64,000 bases of DNA from Mucilaginibacter sp. (GTDB lineage Bacteria; Bacteroidota; Bacteroidia; Sphingobacteriales; Sphingobacteriaceae). Positions 1 to 8,732 of the stretch are shown here, in pieces; position 1 is the stretch's first letter; the number at the start of each line of letters is the position of its first letter. Location of the stretch: contig NZ_JAQBOD010000031.1 in the NCBI RefSeq assembly GCF_028288205.1, positions 140,961 to 204,960 on the forward strand, given 5' to 3'. The notes beneath the pieces are model-generated. The model was given only the letters and a program-made list of their open reading frames with translations, was not told the origin of the DNA and searched no databases. Both the position numbers and the translations under genes were made by a program.

Positions 1-80
1 AATTTTGTCAAATTACTATATATCAATGGGTTAACCTAAAATAGTGTTTCATCTGTTTCATTTATTTGTGAAACAGTACC

Positions 81-1307
81 TCACAATTTATTAATCTTTT
101 TTTGAATAGTTTGCTTATCCATATCAGTTTTTGCTAAAGCTAAAGCTATTTTAAGGTTTAGCCTTGCTTCATCCTTATCAATATCGGTATATAAATCACC
201 CAAAAGGGTATAATAGAATTGGTTGCCTGTTAAATTCAATTTTTCTGCCTCAATAATGGCTTGCTCTTTACCATTTACTTTTGATGATACATACACCCGG
301 TTAAGTGCCGCAATGGGCGAGTAGTCTGTTTGCAATAACCGGTCATACAAACCTAAAACAGTTTGCCACTTTTCTTTGGTATCTGTTTTTTGGGTTTGCC
401 AATAGGCTATAGTGGCTTCTAAATGATATTTAGATACTTCTATACCATTTGCAGAGCAGTTTAAAAAATAGGCGCCTTTGCTTATCAGATCAGTATCCCA
501 AAGGCTGGTATCCTGGTCGTCATACAAAACATGCTCGCCGTTTTTGTTTACCCGGGCATTAAACCTTGATGCATGAAAACACATCAGCGAAAGCAAGGCA
601 TTTACCTTTGGTTTATTGGTTTGCGTGTTCTCTACCAGCATAGTGCACAACCGCATGGCTTCCAGGCAAAGATCCTTGCGCAGCGTTTTATTTTGGCTTA
701 CCGAGTAATATCCCTCATTAAATAATAAATAAATGGTGGTTAATACCGGTGCCAACCGCGCATCAATTTCAGCTTCGTCCGGCATTTCAATCCTGATTTT
801 TAGTTCGCGCAATTTCTCTTTGGCACGAAATAAACGTTTATTAATAGTTTCCTTGTTTGATAAAAACGCATCTGCAATCTCCTCAATACCAAGGCCGCAA
901 AGTATACGAAGGGATAATCCAATCTGTGCTTCGGGCGAGATAGCCGGATGGCAGATAGCGAACATCATTTGCAGTTGGCTGTCGTTTATGTTTTGGGGCG
1001 ATAGGTCTATCTCTGTTTCATAAAATTGAGGAGTGGTATTTCGTATGGCAGGAGATACCTTGTTCGCGAATAAAGAATCGCGGTGTAAATGATTCTTTGC
1101 CTTGTTTTTAGCTACATTATATAGCCAGGCAGCAGGATTAGGCGGCAGGCCCTTGATGCCCCAGGTTTGGGCGGCAGTGGCAAACGTCTCGCTGGTTATG
1201 TCCTCCGCAGTTTCCATTTGGTCAAACCCAAAATAACGGCAGAGTACCGAAACTATCTTCCGGTACTCTGTCCTGAATAAATGGGGAATCAATTCCTGCT
1301 GTTGCAT
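81..1307 (-). CDS. ECF sigma factor, ECF42-like (DUF6596)
   Basis: RNA polymerase sigma factor of the extracytoplasmic-function class. Residues 1-75 look like sigma region 2 (AEDITSETF, then PAAWLYNVAKNKAKNHLHRD) and about 110-165 like region 4 (IEEIADAFLSNKETINKRLFRAKEKLRE). About 240 further residues follow, carrying the DUF6596-type block (LTTIYLLFNEGYYS) and a TPR-like tail (AALNRVYVSSKVNG). This long tail is the hallmark of the ECF42 group, where it stands in for an anti-sigma factor. The YciI/DGPF gene lies 42 bases upstream on the same strand, which is the classical ECF42 pairing, so the two are probably one operon. Targets cannot be read from the sequence. The family call is strong; the signal sensed is unknown. 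Confidence 0.9.
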   Translation of the reverse strand: MQQQELIPHLFRTEYRKIVSVLCRYFGFDQMETAEDITSETFATAAQTWGIKGLPPNPAAWLYNVAKNKAKNHLHRDSLFANKVSPAIRNTTPQFYETEIDLSPQNINDSQLQMMFAICHPAISPEAQIGLSLRILCGLGIEEIADAFLSNKETINKRLFRAKEKLRELKIRIEMPDEAEIDARLAPVLTTIYLLFNEGYYSVSQNKTLRKDLCLEAMRLCTMLVENTQTNKPKVNALLSLMCFHASRFNARVNKNGEHVLYDDQDTSLWDTDLISKGAYFLNCSANGIEVSKYHLEATIAYWQTQKTDTKEKWQTVLGLYDRLLQTDYSPIAALNRVYVSSKVNGKEQAIIEAEKLNLTGNQFYYTLLGDLYTDIDKDEARLNLKIALALAKTDMDKQTIQKKINKL

Positions 1308-1349
1308 GTTAAAAGTAGAGACGCAATATTTTGTGTCTCTGTAAGTTTT

Positions 1350-1706
1350 TTAATGAACGCCGTCGTCCTTTGCTAATCTTCTTACTTCCACCGTATTGCC
1401 CTCACCCTGTAAAACCGGGCAACCTTTTGCAAATTCGGCAGCTTCGTCAACAGAGTCGGCCTTAACAACAACGTAGCCGCCAAGCGTTTCCTTGATTTCG
1501 CCAAAAGGGCCATTGGTAACCATTTTATTATGATGTACCACGCGGGCGTCATCAAATAACAAACCGTTGCCCTTGCCCTCAAAATTCCCTTTAGCTGTAA
1601 GTGTACCCAGCCAGTCCATAGTTTGCTGCATCCATATTTGCATTTGCTCCGGCGATGCTACTTTACCGCCATCCTCGTGCCTGAAAATCAACATGTACTC
1701 TTTCAT
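1350..1706 (-). CDS. YciI-family (DGPF domain) protein
   Basis: Small cytoplasmic protein of 118 residues with the YCII/DGPF fold (EYMLIFRHEDGG at the start, NGPFGEIKETLGGYVVV in the middle). This version has NGPF where the family name-motif is DGPF. DGPF proteins are regularly encoded beside ECF42 sigma factors and are thought to take part in their control, but no enzyme reaction is established. It is first in a likely two-gene unit with the sigma gene downstream. Start chosen at the ATG giving MKEYMLIF, which fits family length. Confidence 0.88.
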   Translation of the reverse strand: MKEYMLIFRHEDGGKVASPEQMQIWMQQTMDWLGTLTAKGNFEGKGNGLLFDDARVVHHNKMVTNGPFGEIKETLGGYVVVKADSVDEAAEFAKGCPVLQGEGNTVEVRRLAKDDGVH

Positions 1707-1872
1707 CTTTTTTAATTTAAATGTTACCGAATAAGTGAATTATACAGACATAACAAATGGAATTTTATGAATTGGACATGCTATAAATAAAAATGGGTAT
1801 AATGCTGAGTAAGAGATATTTGAGTTTGTAAATAATAGCATTGAAAATGACATTAAAATATCTGTTTGATGA

Positions 1873-1887
1873 TTGGCAGTCTGCCAA
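1873..1887. promoter_or_regulatory. Short perfect palindrome (possible operator)
   Basis: TTGGCAG, one base, CTGCCAA. It lies just past the stop of the PhnB-like gene and about 170 bases upstream of the YciI start. It could be an operator or a weak hairpin terminator, but it is not followed by a T-run on the minus strand. Short palindromes of this size can occur by chance. Confidence 0.25.
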
Positions 1888-1903
1888 AGCCCCGTAGTAC
1901 TAT

Positions 1904-2296
1904 TTACTGCAAATTAACCTGCCACGACACACCATACCTATCATTAACCCAGCCAAACTTTTTACTGAATCCATAATTACCAAGCGGCATTGCCACATTG
2001 CCGCCATCGCTAAGCATGGCATATACATTTTCTATCTCGCTCTCATCTTCGCAATTAACATAAATAGAAATTGCCGGGGTAAAAGTAAAAGAATGTTTTA
2101 TCGCGCTGTCAATACACATAAACTCCTGGCCGTTTAGCGAAAACGTAGCATGCATGATGGTACCTTCTTCGCCAGGCCCGTCTTTGCCATATCGCATAAT
2201 ATTCAAAACCGATGAATTAGCAAATAGTGCTACATAAAAATTCATGGCTTCTTCGGCTTTGCCTTCAAACATTAAAAAGGTGGTGAATTTTTGCAT
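1904..2296 (-). CDS. PhnB-like VOC superfamily protein
   Basis: A 130-residue protein of the vicinal-oxygen-chelate superfamily, '3-demethylubiquinone-9 3-methyltransferase-like' / PhnB branch. The opening KFTTFLMFEGKAEEAMNFY and the later FGWVNDRYGVSWQVN are typical. Such proteins are small dimeric cytoplasmic proteins, and most have no proven reaction despite the methyltransferase name. It sits 4 bases after the GyrI-like gene and upstream of the YciI/sigma pair on the same strand. PhnB-like and YciI proteins are both often found with ECF42 sigma factors, so a shared regulon is plausible. Confidence 0.8.
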   Translation of the reverse strand: MQKFTTFLMFEGKAEEAMNFYVALFANSSVLNIMRYGKDGPGEEGTIMHATFSLNGQEFMCIDSAIKHSFTFTPAISIYVNCEDESEIENVYAMLSDGGNVAMPLGNYGFSKKFGWVNDRYGVSWQVNLQ

Positions 2297-2300
2297 GGTG

Positions 2301-2738
2301 TTAGTTGTTTAATCTGATCATACATTTTACATCCTTGTCGCTTAGATACCATTCAACACAATAACCTTGCGGGTCTAAATTGGGTTGAGAAAGCAATTGT
2401 TTAAACGTGCGGTCAATAGCAGGGATGTCCCTCATGTAATCATGTACGGTCAGGCTAATATAATTGCCTTTTTTCAGAATAAGTGTATCAAGATTTAATT
2501 TTTCTGCCTCACCCGGTTCTAATTCTTCGGCAGCAGCTCTGTAAACTATGGGGCCATTTTCAGGACGTGATACTCCAAAGTATTTCCTGTTTGTCGAAAA
2601 CGGAATTAATGAATGAAGTTTTTGATGTGCCGCTAAAATGCCGTCCGGAAAAGACGCTGCGGTGATATAGCATACTTTAATGTCTTTATCTAATGTTGTG
2701 GTTTCCATAGCGTGAGATTTAATTTGATCGGTATTCAA
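2301..2738 (-). CDS. GyrI-like small-molecule-binding domain protein
   Basis: A 145-residue protein resembling the GyrI-like / AraC effector-binding (SOUL-like) fold without an attached DNA-binding domain. Visible cues are the early strand DIKVCYITAASFPDG, the middle YFGVSRPENGPIVYRAAAEE and the C-terminal CVEWYLSDKDVKCMIRL. Stand-alone members bind or hydrolyse small molecules, or act as gyrase inhibitors, but specificity cannot be read here. The start could instead be the internal Met at about 2708 (METTT). It ends 4 bases before the PhnB-like gene, so the two are probably co-transcribed. Confidence 0.65.
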   Translation of the reverse strand: MNTDQIKSHAMETTTLDKDIKVCYITAASFPDGILAAHQKLHSLIPFSTNRKYFGVSRPENGPIVYRAAAEELEPGEAEKLNLDTLILKKGNYISLTVHDYMRDIPAIDRTFKQLLSQPNLDPQGYCVEWYLSDKDVKCMIRLNN

Positions 2739-2795
2739 ATTTAAGCAGGAAGCAACAAATTTTAAACGGCTGATAAGGACAATATAAAGGGGCTA

Positions 2796-3374
2796 TTAGG
2801 ACAGATTAACCATCAGTTTTTTCTGCCATTTCCAAAATATCCATCCAAACAAAAGCCCAACCAATATGCCATAAATAGCTCCGGCTGTAACATCAATAGG
2901 GTAGTGCACCCCAACATACACCTGTGCAAAGCTGATAGCCGCCGCCCATAAAATACTTGCGGACAATACCCATTTATAACGCCTATAAAATATCATGCTC
3001 AAACAAACGGCTATGGCAAAGTGGTCGCTGGCATGAGTGGATGGGAAGCTGTAGCCGGTGCCGCAATCAACACGGCTTACAATAGTTGCCGCCATTGCAG
3101 GGTCATTACATGGGCGTACACGTTTATAAAATGATTTAATGATGGTAGCGCTGCCAAAATCGGCTACGCCAAAGGTAAGCGCCAGCAATACAATAATAAT
3201 TGCACCCTGCTTTTTATATCGCCAAAGGCAAAAAATAAAGATAAAAACATATAAAGGTATCCATACCAACCTGTTACGCAGAACTGGCATCAACAGGTCG
3301 AAAAACGCGTTACCCAGGTCGTGGTTTATAAAATGGAACAGGTGCCGGTCAAGTTGCAGCAGGTAATCGGGCAT
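2796..3374 (-). CDS. PAP2-family membrane phosphatase
   Basis: A 192-residue integral membrane phosphatase of the PAP2 / undecaprenyl-diphosphatase (BacA-independent) family. All three catalytic signatures are visible: K-x6-RP (KSFYKRVRP), PSTH in place of PSGH (FPSTHASDHF), and the H...D motif (VGVHYPID). About five or six hydrophobic segments surround them. Family members remove the terminal phosphate from phosphatidic acid or undecaprenyl diphosphate at the periplasmic face, so recycling of the lipid carrier for cell-wall or EPS synthesis is plausible but not shown. It stands alone between two gaps of more than 50 bases. Confidence 0.88.
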   Translation of the reverse strand: MPDYLLQLDRHLFHFINHDLGNAFFDLLMPVLRNRLVWIPLYVFIFIFCLWRYKKQGAIIIVLLALTFGVADFGSATIIKSFYKRVRPCNDPAMAATIVSRVDCGTGYSFPSTHASDHFAIAVCLSMIFYRRYKWVLSASILWAAAISFAQVYVGVHYPIDVTAGAIYGILVGLLFGWIFWKWQKKLMVNLS

Positions 3375-3497
3375 TGGCGTTTAATATAGAGTGTAAAGAT
3401 AATAGAATAATCAGCCGCTTCATCAATTGACATTATAGATCCTTATATCAAATTCACAGTAGTCTCTTTTAACGGTTATTAAGATTGTCCCCGATCA

Positions 3498-3863
3498 TTA
3501 AACTGCGAAAAATTTAAGTCCCATAATACCGGCCATGATCATCAGCATAAAAAATATTTCGGGCCATGACGTTGGTTCATGAAAAAACAGCGCATCGGCC
3601 AGTTTAATTAAAATAATGCTGGCGCCTGTCCACGCAGCAAATGCTATAGCAGTAGGTATTTGTTTAATAGCTAACGAAAAAAACCACGCGTTGGCCAGCC
3701 CTAAAATTAGGTAACCGGTTATAGGCACCAATATAATTACTCCCTGCAGGCTATAAAAATTACCCCACGATAATAATTTAAGATCGCTTAATTTGAAAAA
3801 TTTAACGCAGTAGGTCCATGCGGCTTCAAGTAATGCGGCAATGATGATGTAAATCCAGGCCAA
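3498..3863 (-). CDS. SMR/DMT-type small multidrug-resistance-like transporter
   Basis: A 121-residue, four-helix inner-membrane protein of the drug/metabolite transporter superfamily, close to SMR (SugE/EmrE-like) proteins. It begins MAWIYIIIAALLEAAWTYCVKF, with the conserved membrane Glu in the first helix (E13). It continues with the usual A-Y-A-x-W-like stretch IPTAIAFAAWTGASIILIKLADALFF. SMR proteins function as dual-topology dimers that export cationic compounds or guanidinium. The substrate here is unknown. It is a single gene with no obvious operon partner. Confidence 0.82.
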   Translation of the reverse strand: MAWIYIIIAALLEAAWTYCVKFFKLSDLKLLSWGNFYSLQGVIILVPITGYLILGLANAWFFSLAIKQIPTAIAFAAWTGASIILIKLADALFFHEPTSWPEIFFMLMIMAGIMGLKFFAV

Positions 3864-4252
3864 AGTTTATTGTATGCAAAATGCAATTGGTTAAAACTAT
3901 GTTCTTTATATTACCATTGTGTTTACCCGAGATTAATTTTAATAATATATTGGTGAAAAAGTAGCCATGTCTGTTAGGGGAAATAATACAGCAGTGAGTA
4001 TAGACAACCTCAAACAATGTTATTCTGCGTGAATTACCCGTTAAACGTGTACTATTTCCTTTACATAATAATGACCTATCAGGAACACAATTACTGTGTA
4101 ATTAAACACGCCTGTAATTTAACATTTTAACTATAAAGAAATAGTTGTTGTTTTATCCCAACCTAAACAGCATGCTTTATTGGTTTATTAAATCTTTAAT
4201 TAATACTGGTATAACTATTGTTAAAATTAAAAAACATAAAAAATTAACCATT
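3864..4252. other. Intergenic, divergent promoters
   Basis: 389 bases between the leftward transporter gene and the rightward lipoprotein gene. Small open frames are present, but none has coding character. The composition becomes AT-rich here, marking the left border of the EPS region. I see no repeat, hairpin or recognisable operator. Confidence 0.5.
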
Positions 4253-4696
4253 ATGAAAAAGATTTTACCCATCGTATTAATTACATTTTTGGCATCATGC
4301 AGATTAGACAATACTGCAGTTCCAAGTTCGACAGCTTTTACCGGAAAATGGTATAAAGTTAATGCTACACTTTCCGGTTCTACAAATAACACAAGCAACG
4401 CTGCAACAAATTCGGTAACTACCCATTTTGATCATACCGATTATATTGTTTTTAATGCTGATGGCACCGGAGAGCAATTAAAGGGTGGTGTTATGTCCAC
4501 ATTTAATTATACCAAAAATTCAAATACATTAACACTTAATTATCCTGCAACAGCCAACCAATCAGCAGCAATAACTATAGCCACTATAAAATATTTTTAT
4601 AACAACTCGCTCGAATTGGTAATTACATATAATACTACTGCTAATGGTGTAATAACAGTTAATACTTATGATATAAATTACGCTAAAGCAAGTTAA
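4253..4696 (+). CDS. Lipoprotein, lipocalin-like, unknown function
   Basis: A 147-residue predicted lipoprotein. It starts MKKILPIVLITFLASC with lipobox LASC, so Cys16 would be lipidated. The mature part contains FTGKWYKVNATLSG and later DYIVFNADGTGEQLKGG, NTLTLNYPAT and LELVITYN. This GKW...FNADGTG...L.L pattern is typical of lipocalin-like (DUF4923/DUF5004-type) Bacteroidota proteins. An in-frame Met 36 codons upstream would bury the signal peptide, so the internal ATG is chosen. It opens the AT-rich EPS region and may have no direct role in it. Confidence 0.7.
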   Translation: MKKILPIVLITFLASCRLDNTAVPSSTAFTGKWYKVNATLSGSTNNTSNAATNSVTTHFDHTDYIVFNADGTGEQLKGGVMSTFNYTKNSNTLTLNYPATANQSAAITIATIKYFYNNSLELVITYNTTANGVITVNTYDINYAKAS

Positions 4697-4754
4697 TCAA
4701 TAAGTTATAAATGAAATAGTAATGAGATAGTTCTGTATATGTAAAACAATAGCC

Positions 4755-5399
4755 ATGAAAACTAATTTCCTAAATTTAACTTATTTTAAATTTATAGAAA
4801 CGTTGGCAATACTAACAGTATTATGTTTGCCCTTTTCAACTTTTTGCCAGGCAGGGCATGGTTCGATAGAATATTTAAAATATTGTAATGGCATTAATGG
4901 ACTTAATTTAGGGGCGGATATAAGTTCGGTCCCTGGTAATAAATTAGCATTTCTTGATGGGAATAATAAACTTGACGCGGATAGTTGTTTAAATTTTGAA
5001 TATCGCGATACTGCTTTGTTGAAAATGCCGGGTAATATTTTCTTAAACCTGATTGGTATCCGTACCTATAAAAATAAAATAGTAAACATATATCTTTTTT
5101 TCCCACGATCTGAAGCATATAAGTTATTATATAATTTTTTGGTTTGCTATGGCAATTTCACTGAAAGGCCCTATGCATACAAAGATGTTTACAAATGGAA
5201 TTCAAGCCTGGTTAGTTTGTCGTTATTGTATGAAGCAAAGGTTGATTTTGGAGTAGCAATTTTTACTTGTAATGAAATAAAGAACCAAATTTTAATTATG
5301 CAAATGAAGGCAATAAGTAAAAGTATATATAATAATATTCTTGTTTATCCTTACTTAAATAACACGTTTATAATGGATAAATCAGCAATGAATAATTAA
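4755..5399 (+). CDS. Secreted protein, unknown function
   Basis: A 214-residue protein I do not recognise. Residues 15-32 are hydrophobic (FIETLAILTVLCLPFSTFC) and fit a Sec signal peptide, possibly a lipoprotein signal because Cys follows TF. The mature part has alternating beta-like stretches (GNIFLNLIGIRTYKNKIVNIYLFF) but no motif. It lies 58 bases after the preceding lipoprotein gene on the same strand and about 240 bases before the EPS-initiating transferase. Codon use is as AT-rich as its neighbours. It is probably real because of its length and signal peptide. Confidence 0.6.
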   Translation: MKTNFLNLTYFKFIETLAILTVLCLPFSTFCQAGHGSIEYLKYCNGINGLNLGADISSVPGNKLAFLDGNNKLDADSCLNFEYRDTALLKMPGNIFLNLIGIRTYKNKIVNIYLFFPRSEAYKLLYNFLVCYGNFTERPYAYKDVYKWNSSLVSLSLLYEAKVDFGVAIFTCNEIKNQILIMQMKAISKSIYNNILVYPYLNNTFIMDKSAMNN

Positions 5400-5588
5400 A
5401 ACCCCAGTGGCATAATAATCCGTTTCGGACAGTAATGTATTAAATTTCAGACATTATTAAATCTTGATCTACCTAATTTTAATTTTAGAAATAAAAAATT
5501 AATCAAAAATATATATTTTGTAATATATTTTTAATAAAATTATAAATGTTGATAATAATTTATATTATAGTTAATAATTGTGTAATAA

Positions 5589-5604
5589 TTGGCACAAGGT
5601 TTGA
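5589..5604 (+). promoter_or_regulatory. Possible sigma-54-type -24/-12 promoter
   Basis: TTGGCAC, 5 bases, TTGA, ending 36 bases before the ATG of the sugar-phosphate transferase. The RpoN consensus is TGGCAC-N5-TTGC, so spacing and the -24 half agree and one base of the -12 half differs. A near-identical element lies at the same distance before the gene at 18358. No RpoN activator gene is in the window. Confidence 0.35.
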
Positions 5605-5640
5605 CTTTAGTTGTATTATTTATCCATTACAATTACTGAT

Positions 5641-7020
5641 ATGCAAACGCGTTATTTATACCTCTTCCGTTTTATTTTAGCTTTAAGCGATTTACTCTTA
5701 TTCAACATCTGTTTAACCGGAGCATTGTATTTAACCCATAAACACTCATATATAGATCCATATTTACAACGGCAATATACAATTACCGCAAACTTAATAT
5801 GGTTTTTATGTGCAGGATTGTTTAGGTTATATAGCGAAGAAATAGTTTGTAAACTGGTTTCTATTTATCGTGCTACCTATAAAAGTGTTTTATTGCATGG
5901 GTTTCTTTTTCTGGCTTATATATTTTTTACTAATCAAAATGATTTCCCCAGGTTTTTTATAGCTGCTTTTTATGGCTTAATGATTTTTGGCTTTTTATTA
6001 AGCCGATTTACAGGTACAGCTCTTGAGGATGTATTAAAACGTAATTTTAATATACGTAAATCTGTGGCGGTTTTAGGGATGAATAACGGTGGGATAAAGC
6101 TGGCTGCTTACCTTGAAAAGCAAACAAGATTTAATTTTTTAGGATTTTTGGGCGATGAAAGCTCGTATGTTGATGAAAGTGGTAATTTAATACAGGCTGC
6201 ATCTATGCAGTTACAAACCGCTGCCCATTCAGGAATTAAAGATGTTTTTGTATCGTTAACACCAGATAGGATGGGTGATGTTCAATATTTATTAAATGAA
6301 GCCGATAAGCATTGCGTTAGATTAAAATTTGTACCTGATCTAAATATATCTTCAGCACCTTTTGATATTGAATACATGGATCAGTTTTCAATTATAAGCT
6401 TGCGTAAAGAACCTTTAAAAGATATTAACAACCGTTTTAAAAAGCGCTTGTTTGATATTGTTTTTAGCTCATTAGTAATAGTATTTATATTAAGCTGGTT
6501 GTATCCTATCCTGGCGCTTATAATAAAAATGCAATCGCCCGGTCCGGTGCTATTTAAACAACTAAGAAGCGGACGGGATAATGAACCATTTTGGTGCTAT
6601 AAATTTAGAAGCATGCAGACAAATAATGCCGACGAAAAGAAACAAGCAAGCCGTAATGATAACAGGGTTACCAAAATTGGTAGTTTTATGCGGCGGACAA
6701 GTTTAGACGAATTACCTCAGTTTTTTAATGTTTTGCTTGGTAATATGAGTGTGATGGGGCCAAGGCCACATATGCTTAGCCATACAGAACAATACCGCAC
6801 TATTGTTGATAAGTATATGGTTAGGCAATTCTTAAAACCAGGCATTACCGGTTGGGCACAAGTAAACGGATTTAGAGGTGAAACAAAAGAAACTTATTTA
6901 ATGGAAAAGCGGGTAGAGCATGACATCTGGTATATGGAACACTGGTCTATAGCGCTTGATATTAAGATTTTATTTATGACCATAATTAATGTTATTAAGG
7001 GAGAAGATAATGCCTATTAA
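5641..7020 (+). CDS. Polyprenyl glycosylphosphotransferase (EPS initiation)
   Basis: A 459-residue WcaJ/PssY-type membrane enzyme that transfers a sugar 1-phosphate onto undecaprenyl phosphate, the first committed step of EPS repeat-unit assembly. The N-terminal part (about residues 1-135) has four hydrophobic helices and contains FRLYSE. A Rossmann-like CoA-binding-type domain follows (SVAVLGMNNGG). The C-terminal bacterial sugar transferase domain begins at RFKKRLFDIVFSS and carries SPGPVLFKQ, FRSMQ, the catalytic-type DELPQFFNVLLG and GPRPH. The ATG at 5641 is preferred to one 10 codons upstream because it gives the usual start MQTRYLYLFRF. A sigma-54-like element precedes it and a terminator follows at once, so it may be transcribed alone. 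The sugar used is unknown. Confidence 0.93.
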   Translation: MQTRYLYLFRFILALSDLLLFNICLTGALYLTHKHSYIDPYLQRQYTITANLIWFLCAGLFRLYSEEIVCKLVSIYRATYKSVLLHGFLFLAYIFFTNQNDFPRFFIAAFYGLMIFGFLLSRFTGTALEDVLKRNFNIRKSVAVLGMNNGGIKLAAYLEKQTRFNFLGFLGDESSYVDESGNLIQAASMQLQTAAHSGIKDVFVSLTPDRMGDVQYLLNEADKHCVRLKFVPDLNISSAPFDIEYMDQFSIISLRKEPLKDINNRFKKRLFDIVFSSLVIVFILSWLYPILALIIKMQSPGPVLFKQLRSGRDNEPFWCYKFRSMQTNNADEKKQASRNDNRVTKIGSFMRRTSLDELPQFFNVLLGNMSVMGPRPHMLSHTEQYRTIVDKYMVRQFLKPGITGWAQVNGFRGETKETYLMEKRVEHDIWYMEHWSIALDIKILFMTIINVIKGEDNAY

Positions 7021-7065
7021 CAGTTTTATTTAAAGTCTATTCTAAATAGTTCTATAGTAATATGT

Positions 7066-7106
7066 AACCGGTTTAAATGAGTATCTACTCATTTAACCGG
7101 TTTTTT
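7066..7106. terminator. Bidirectional hairpin terminator
   Basis: AACCGGTTTAAATGAG pairs with CTCATTTAACCGGTT across a 6-base loop, with one bulged T, followed by a run of six T on the plus strand. It ends the plus-strand transferase gene. It also contains the stop codon of the convergent beta-helix gene (stop at 7085-7087), so the two genes share it. Confidence 0.85.
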
Positions 7107-8599
7107 GTTTTATTACCTTTTATTTCAGCAAATCCTAACTGACCCGAAAATTCCGATACTACTCCGTTAGATACATTAACACCCATATTATATTCAATTT
7201 TTGGACGCATGGCGCCATTGTTTTTGCTTTGAATAGCAATTGCATAATTGATACTGCGTTTACTCACCGCGTTAAAATCAATTATTGTATTGTTTGATAC
7301 GATCAATCCGGAGCAGGTTCCGTTAATTACAATGCCTGATACTTTATTGGAAGGTGTGCCTATGTTTTTAATTATGTTGTTTTCAAAAACTCCGGCCGAC
7401 CAATAAATGTTTATCCCGTCTGATCTGGTACCTGTGATACAGTTACCCTGGGCTATAACGTCTGAATAATTATTAAAAAATATACCGTTACCCTGCATAA
7501 CCGAATTAATAATGTTACCACTAACCGTAACCTGCCTTAATCCATTTGTTGAGCCGGGATCAGAAATATTTATGGCTGGAGCGCTAAGCCAATTTACAGC
7601 AACAATGTTTTCATATAATAAATTGTTAAAAGTATTATTGGTAATAAAAACATTGGTATGCCCCCAGCAATCTATTTGGCCCTGGTATATTTTATTATTA
7701 TAGATATGATGTCCGCCGGCAAGTTCATCTGCTATTTTATCTTTATACCCTGCGTAAAAAAAACCCATGGTTACCGCTCTTCTGTACTTAACAATTGGGC
7801 CGCCGCGTTCAACCGGCCCATAACCATCCCTAAAATCAAAAGTGTTGTTGTATACAGAAACATTTAATACGGTTTCATTTATGCTATGTCTTTCTATATC
7901 AACGCCCCCAACAAAATAACCATCACCATGAATATAATTATTATAGAAAGATGCACCGTTTACACAACAGAACATAGCTCCTTCGCGATAAATGTTATAA
8001 AATACGTTATCATGAACGCTTACGTTTGATGTGATCCGTAAATTAGGTGATGCTAAAAATGTATCGCCAAAAAGGCAACCATCGCCTCTGAATGATTGAA
8101 ACTTACAGTTCTTTATTTCTATATTCTTACCATTATTAATACTTAAAGCATGACAATATTGGTAAGAGGTTGCGAATTTTTGCTCGCTTAAATTTCCATC
8201 AAAATCAATACCCTGAATGATGATATTATTAACCGAAGGCTCATCCCACCAAGCCTGATAAAAAATAGAATTTGGATTATACCTGTTGCCTGATAATTTA
8301 ATATGACAACTTGCCGCACCGGCGCCCTTTAAACTCACACCATTTAACAAAGGGATTATACCGGTACTAATACCCAACTGCCTGATGGAGTATGTACCTG
8401 CCGGAAAGTATACCGTGGGTATGCCATTTGCTTTTGCATATTTTATTGAGTTTATAATAGCTTGAGTATCATCATTAATATTATCGCCTTTTGCACCATG
8501 CTCTTTAACATTTACTATGGTGTTTGTTATTAGTTGCATAGAAGCTGTTCTTTCCACACATGGGAATAGAAAAGTATACATCAATATAGATAGTATCAT
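7085..8599 (-). CDS. Right-handed beta-helix, pectate-lyase-3-like protein
   Basis: A 504-residue extracytoplasmic protein. Its N-terminal block VNVKEHGAKGDNINDDTQAI is the Pectate_lyase_3 (PF12708) entry motif. A long series of beta-helix rungs follows (INNGKNIEIKNCKF, VHDNVFYNIYREG, SVYNNTFDFRDG). The N-terminus is hydrophobic and probably a signal peptide, though its exact start is uncertain (a Met at residue 7 is possible). It is closely similar along its length to the plus-strand protein at 24342-25925, sharing for example SIFYQAWW, GGVDIERHS and YGPVERGGP. Such proteins are polysaccharide lyases, epimerases or hydrolases. A role in trimming or remodelling the EPS is inferred, and no catalytic residues can be assigned. 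It is the only minus-strand gene inside the EPS cluster apart from the right-hand acyltransferase. Confidence 0.85.
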   Translation of the reverse strand: MILSILMYTFLFPCVERTASMQLITNTIVNVKEHGAKGDNINDDTQAIINSIKYAKANGIPTVYFPAGTYSIRQLGISTGIIPLLNGVSLKGAGAASCHIKLSGNRYNPNSIFYQAWWDEPSVNNIIIQGIDFDGNLSEQKFATSYQYCHALSINNGKNIEIKNCKFQSFRGDGCLFGDTFLASPNLRITSNVSVHDNVFYNIYREGAMFCCVNGASFYNNYIHGDGYFVGGVDIERHSINETVLNVSVYNNTFDFRDGYGPVERGGPIVKYRRAVTMGFFYAGYKDKIADELAGGHHIYNNKIYQGQIDCWGHTNVFITNNTFNNLLYENIVAVNWLSAPAINISDPGSTNGLRQVTVSGNIINSVMQGNGIFFNNYSDVIAQGNCITGTRSDGINIYWSAGVFENNIIKNIGTPSNKVSGIVINGTCSGLIVSNNTIIDFNAVSKRSINYAIAIQSKNNGAMRPKIEYNMGVNVSNGVVSEFSGQLGFAEIKGNKTKNRLNE

Positions 8600-8732
8600 T
8601 ATTAGTTTTTAATTATTAAAAACATTTTCTTGCTTAAGAAGTTTCGTTAAGGGGAAATTAAACAGGTTGTAAACAATACAATACAGAGGCATAGAAAAAC
8701 TTCATTATTGTAAAGGTTTTATTTAAATTTTT

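Noticed and set aside
53..76. Hairpin terminator after the sigma factor gene
   Set aside because: CTGTTTCA/TGAAACAG forms only an 8-bp stem and no T-run follows on the minus strand; the evidence is too weak for a feature.
3826..4017. Leftward 63-residue frame overlapping the start of the SMR transporter gene
   Set aside because: It overlaps the real gene in another frame, and the product has no membrane or domain pattern.
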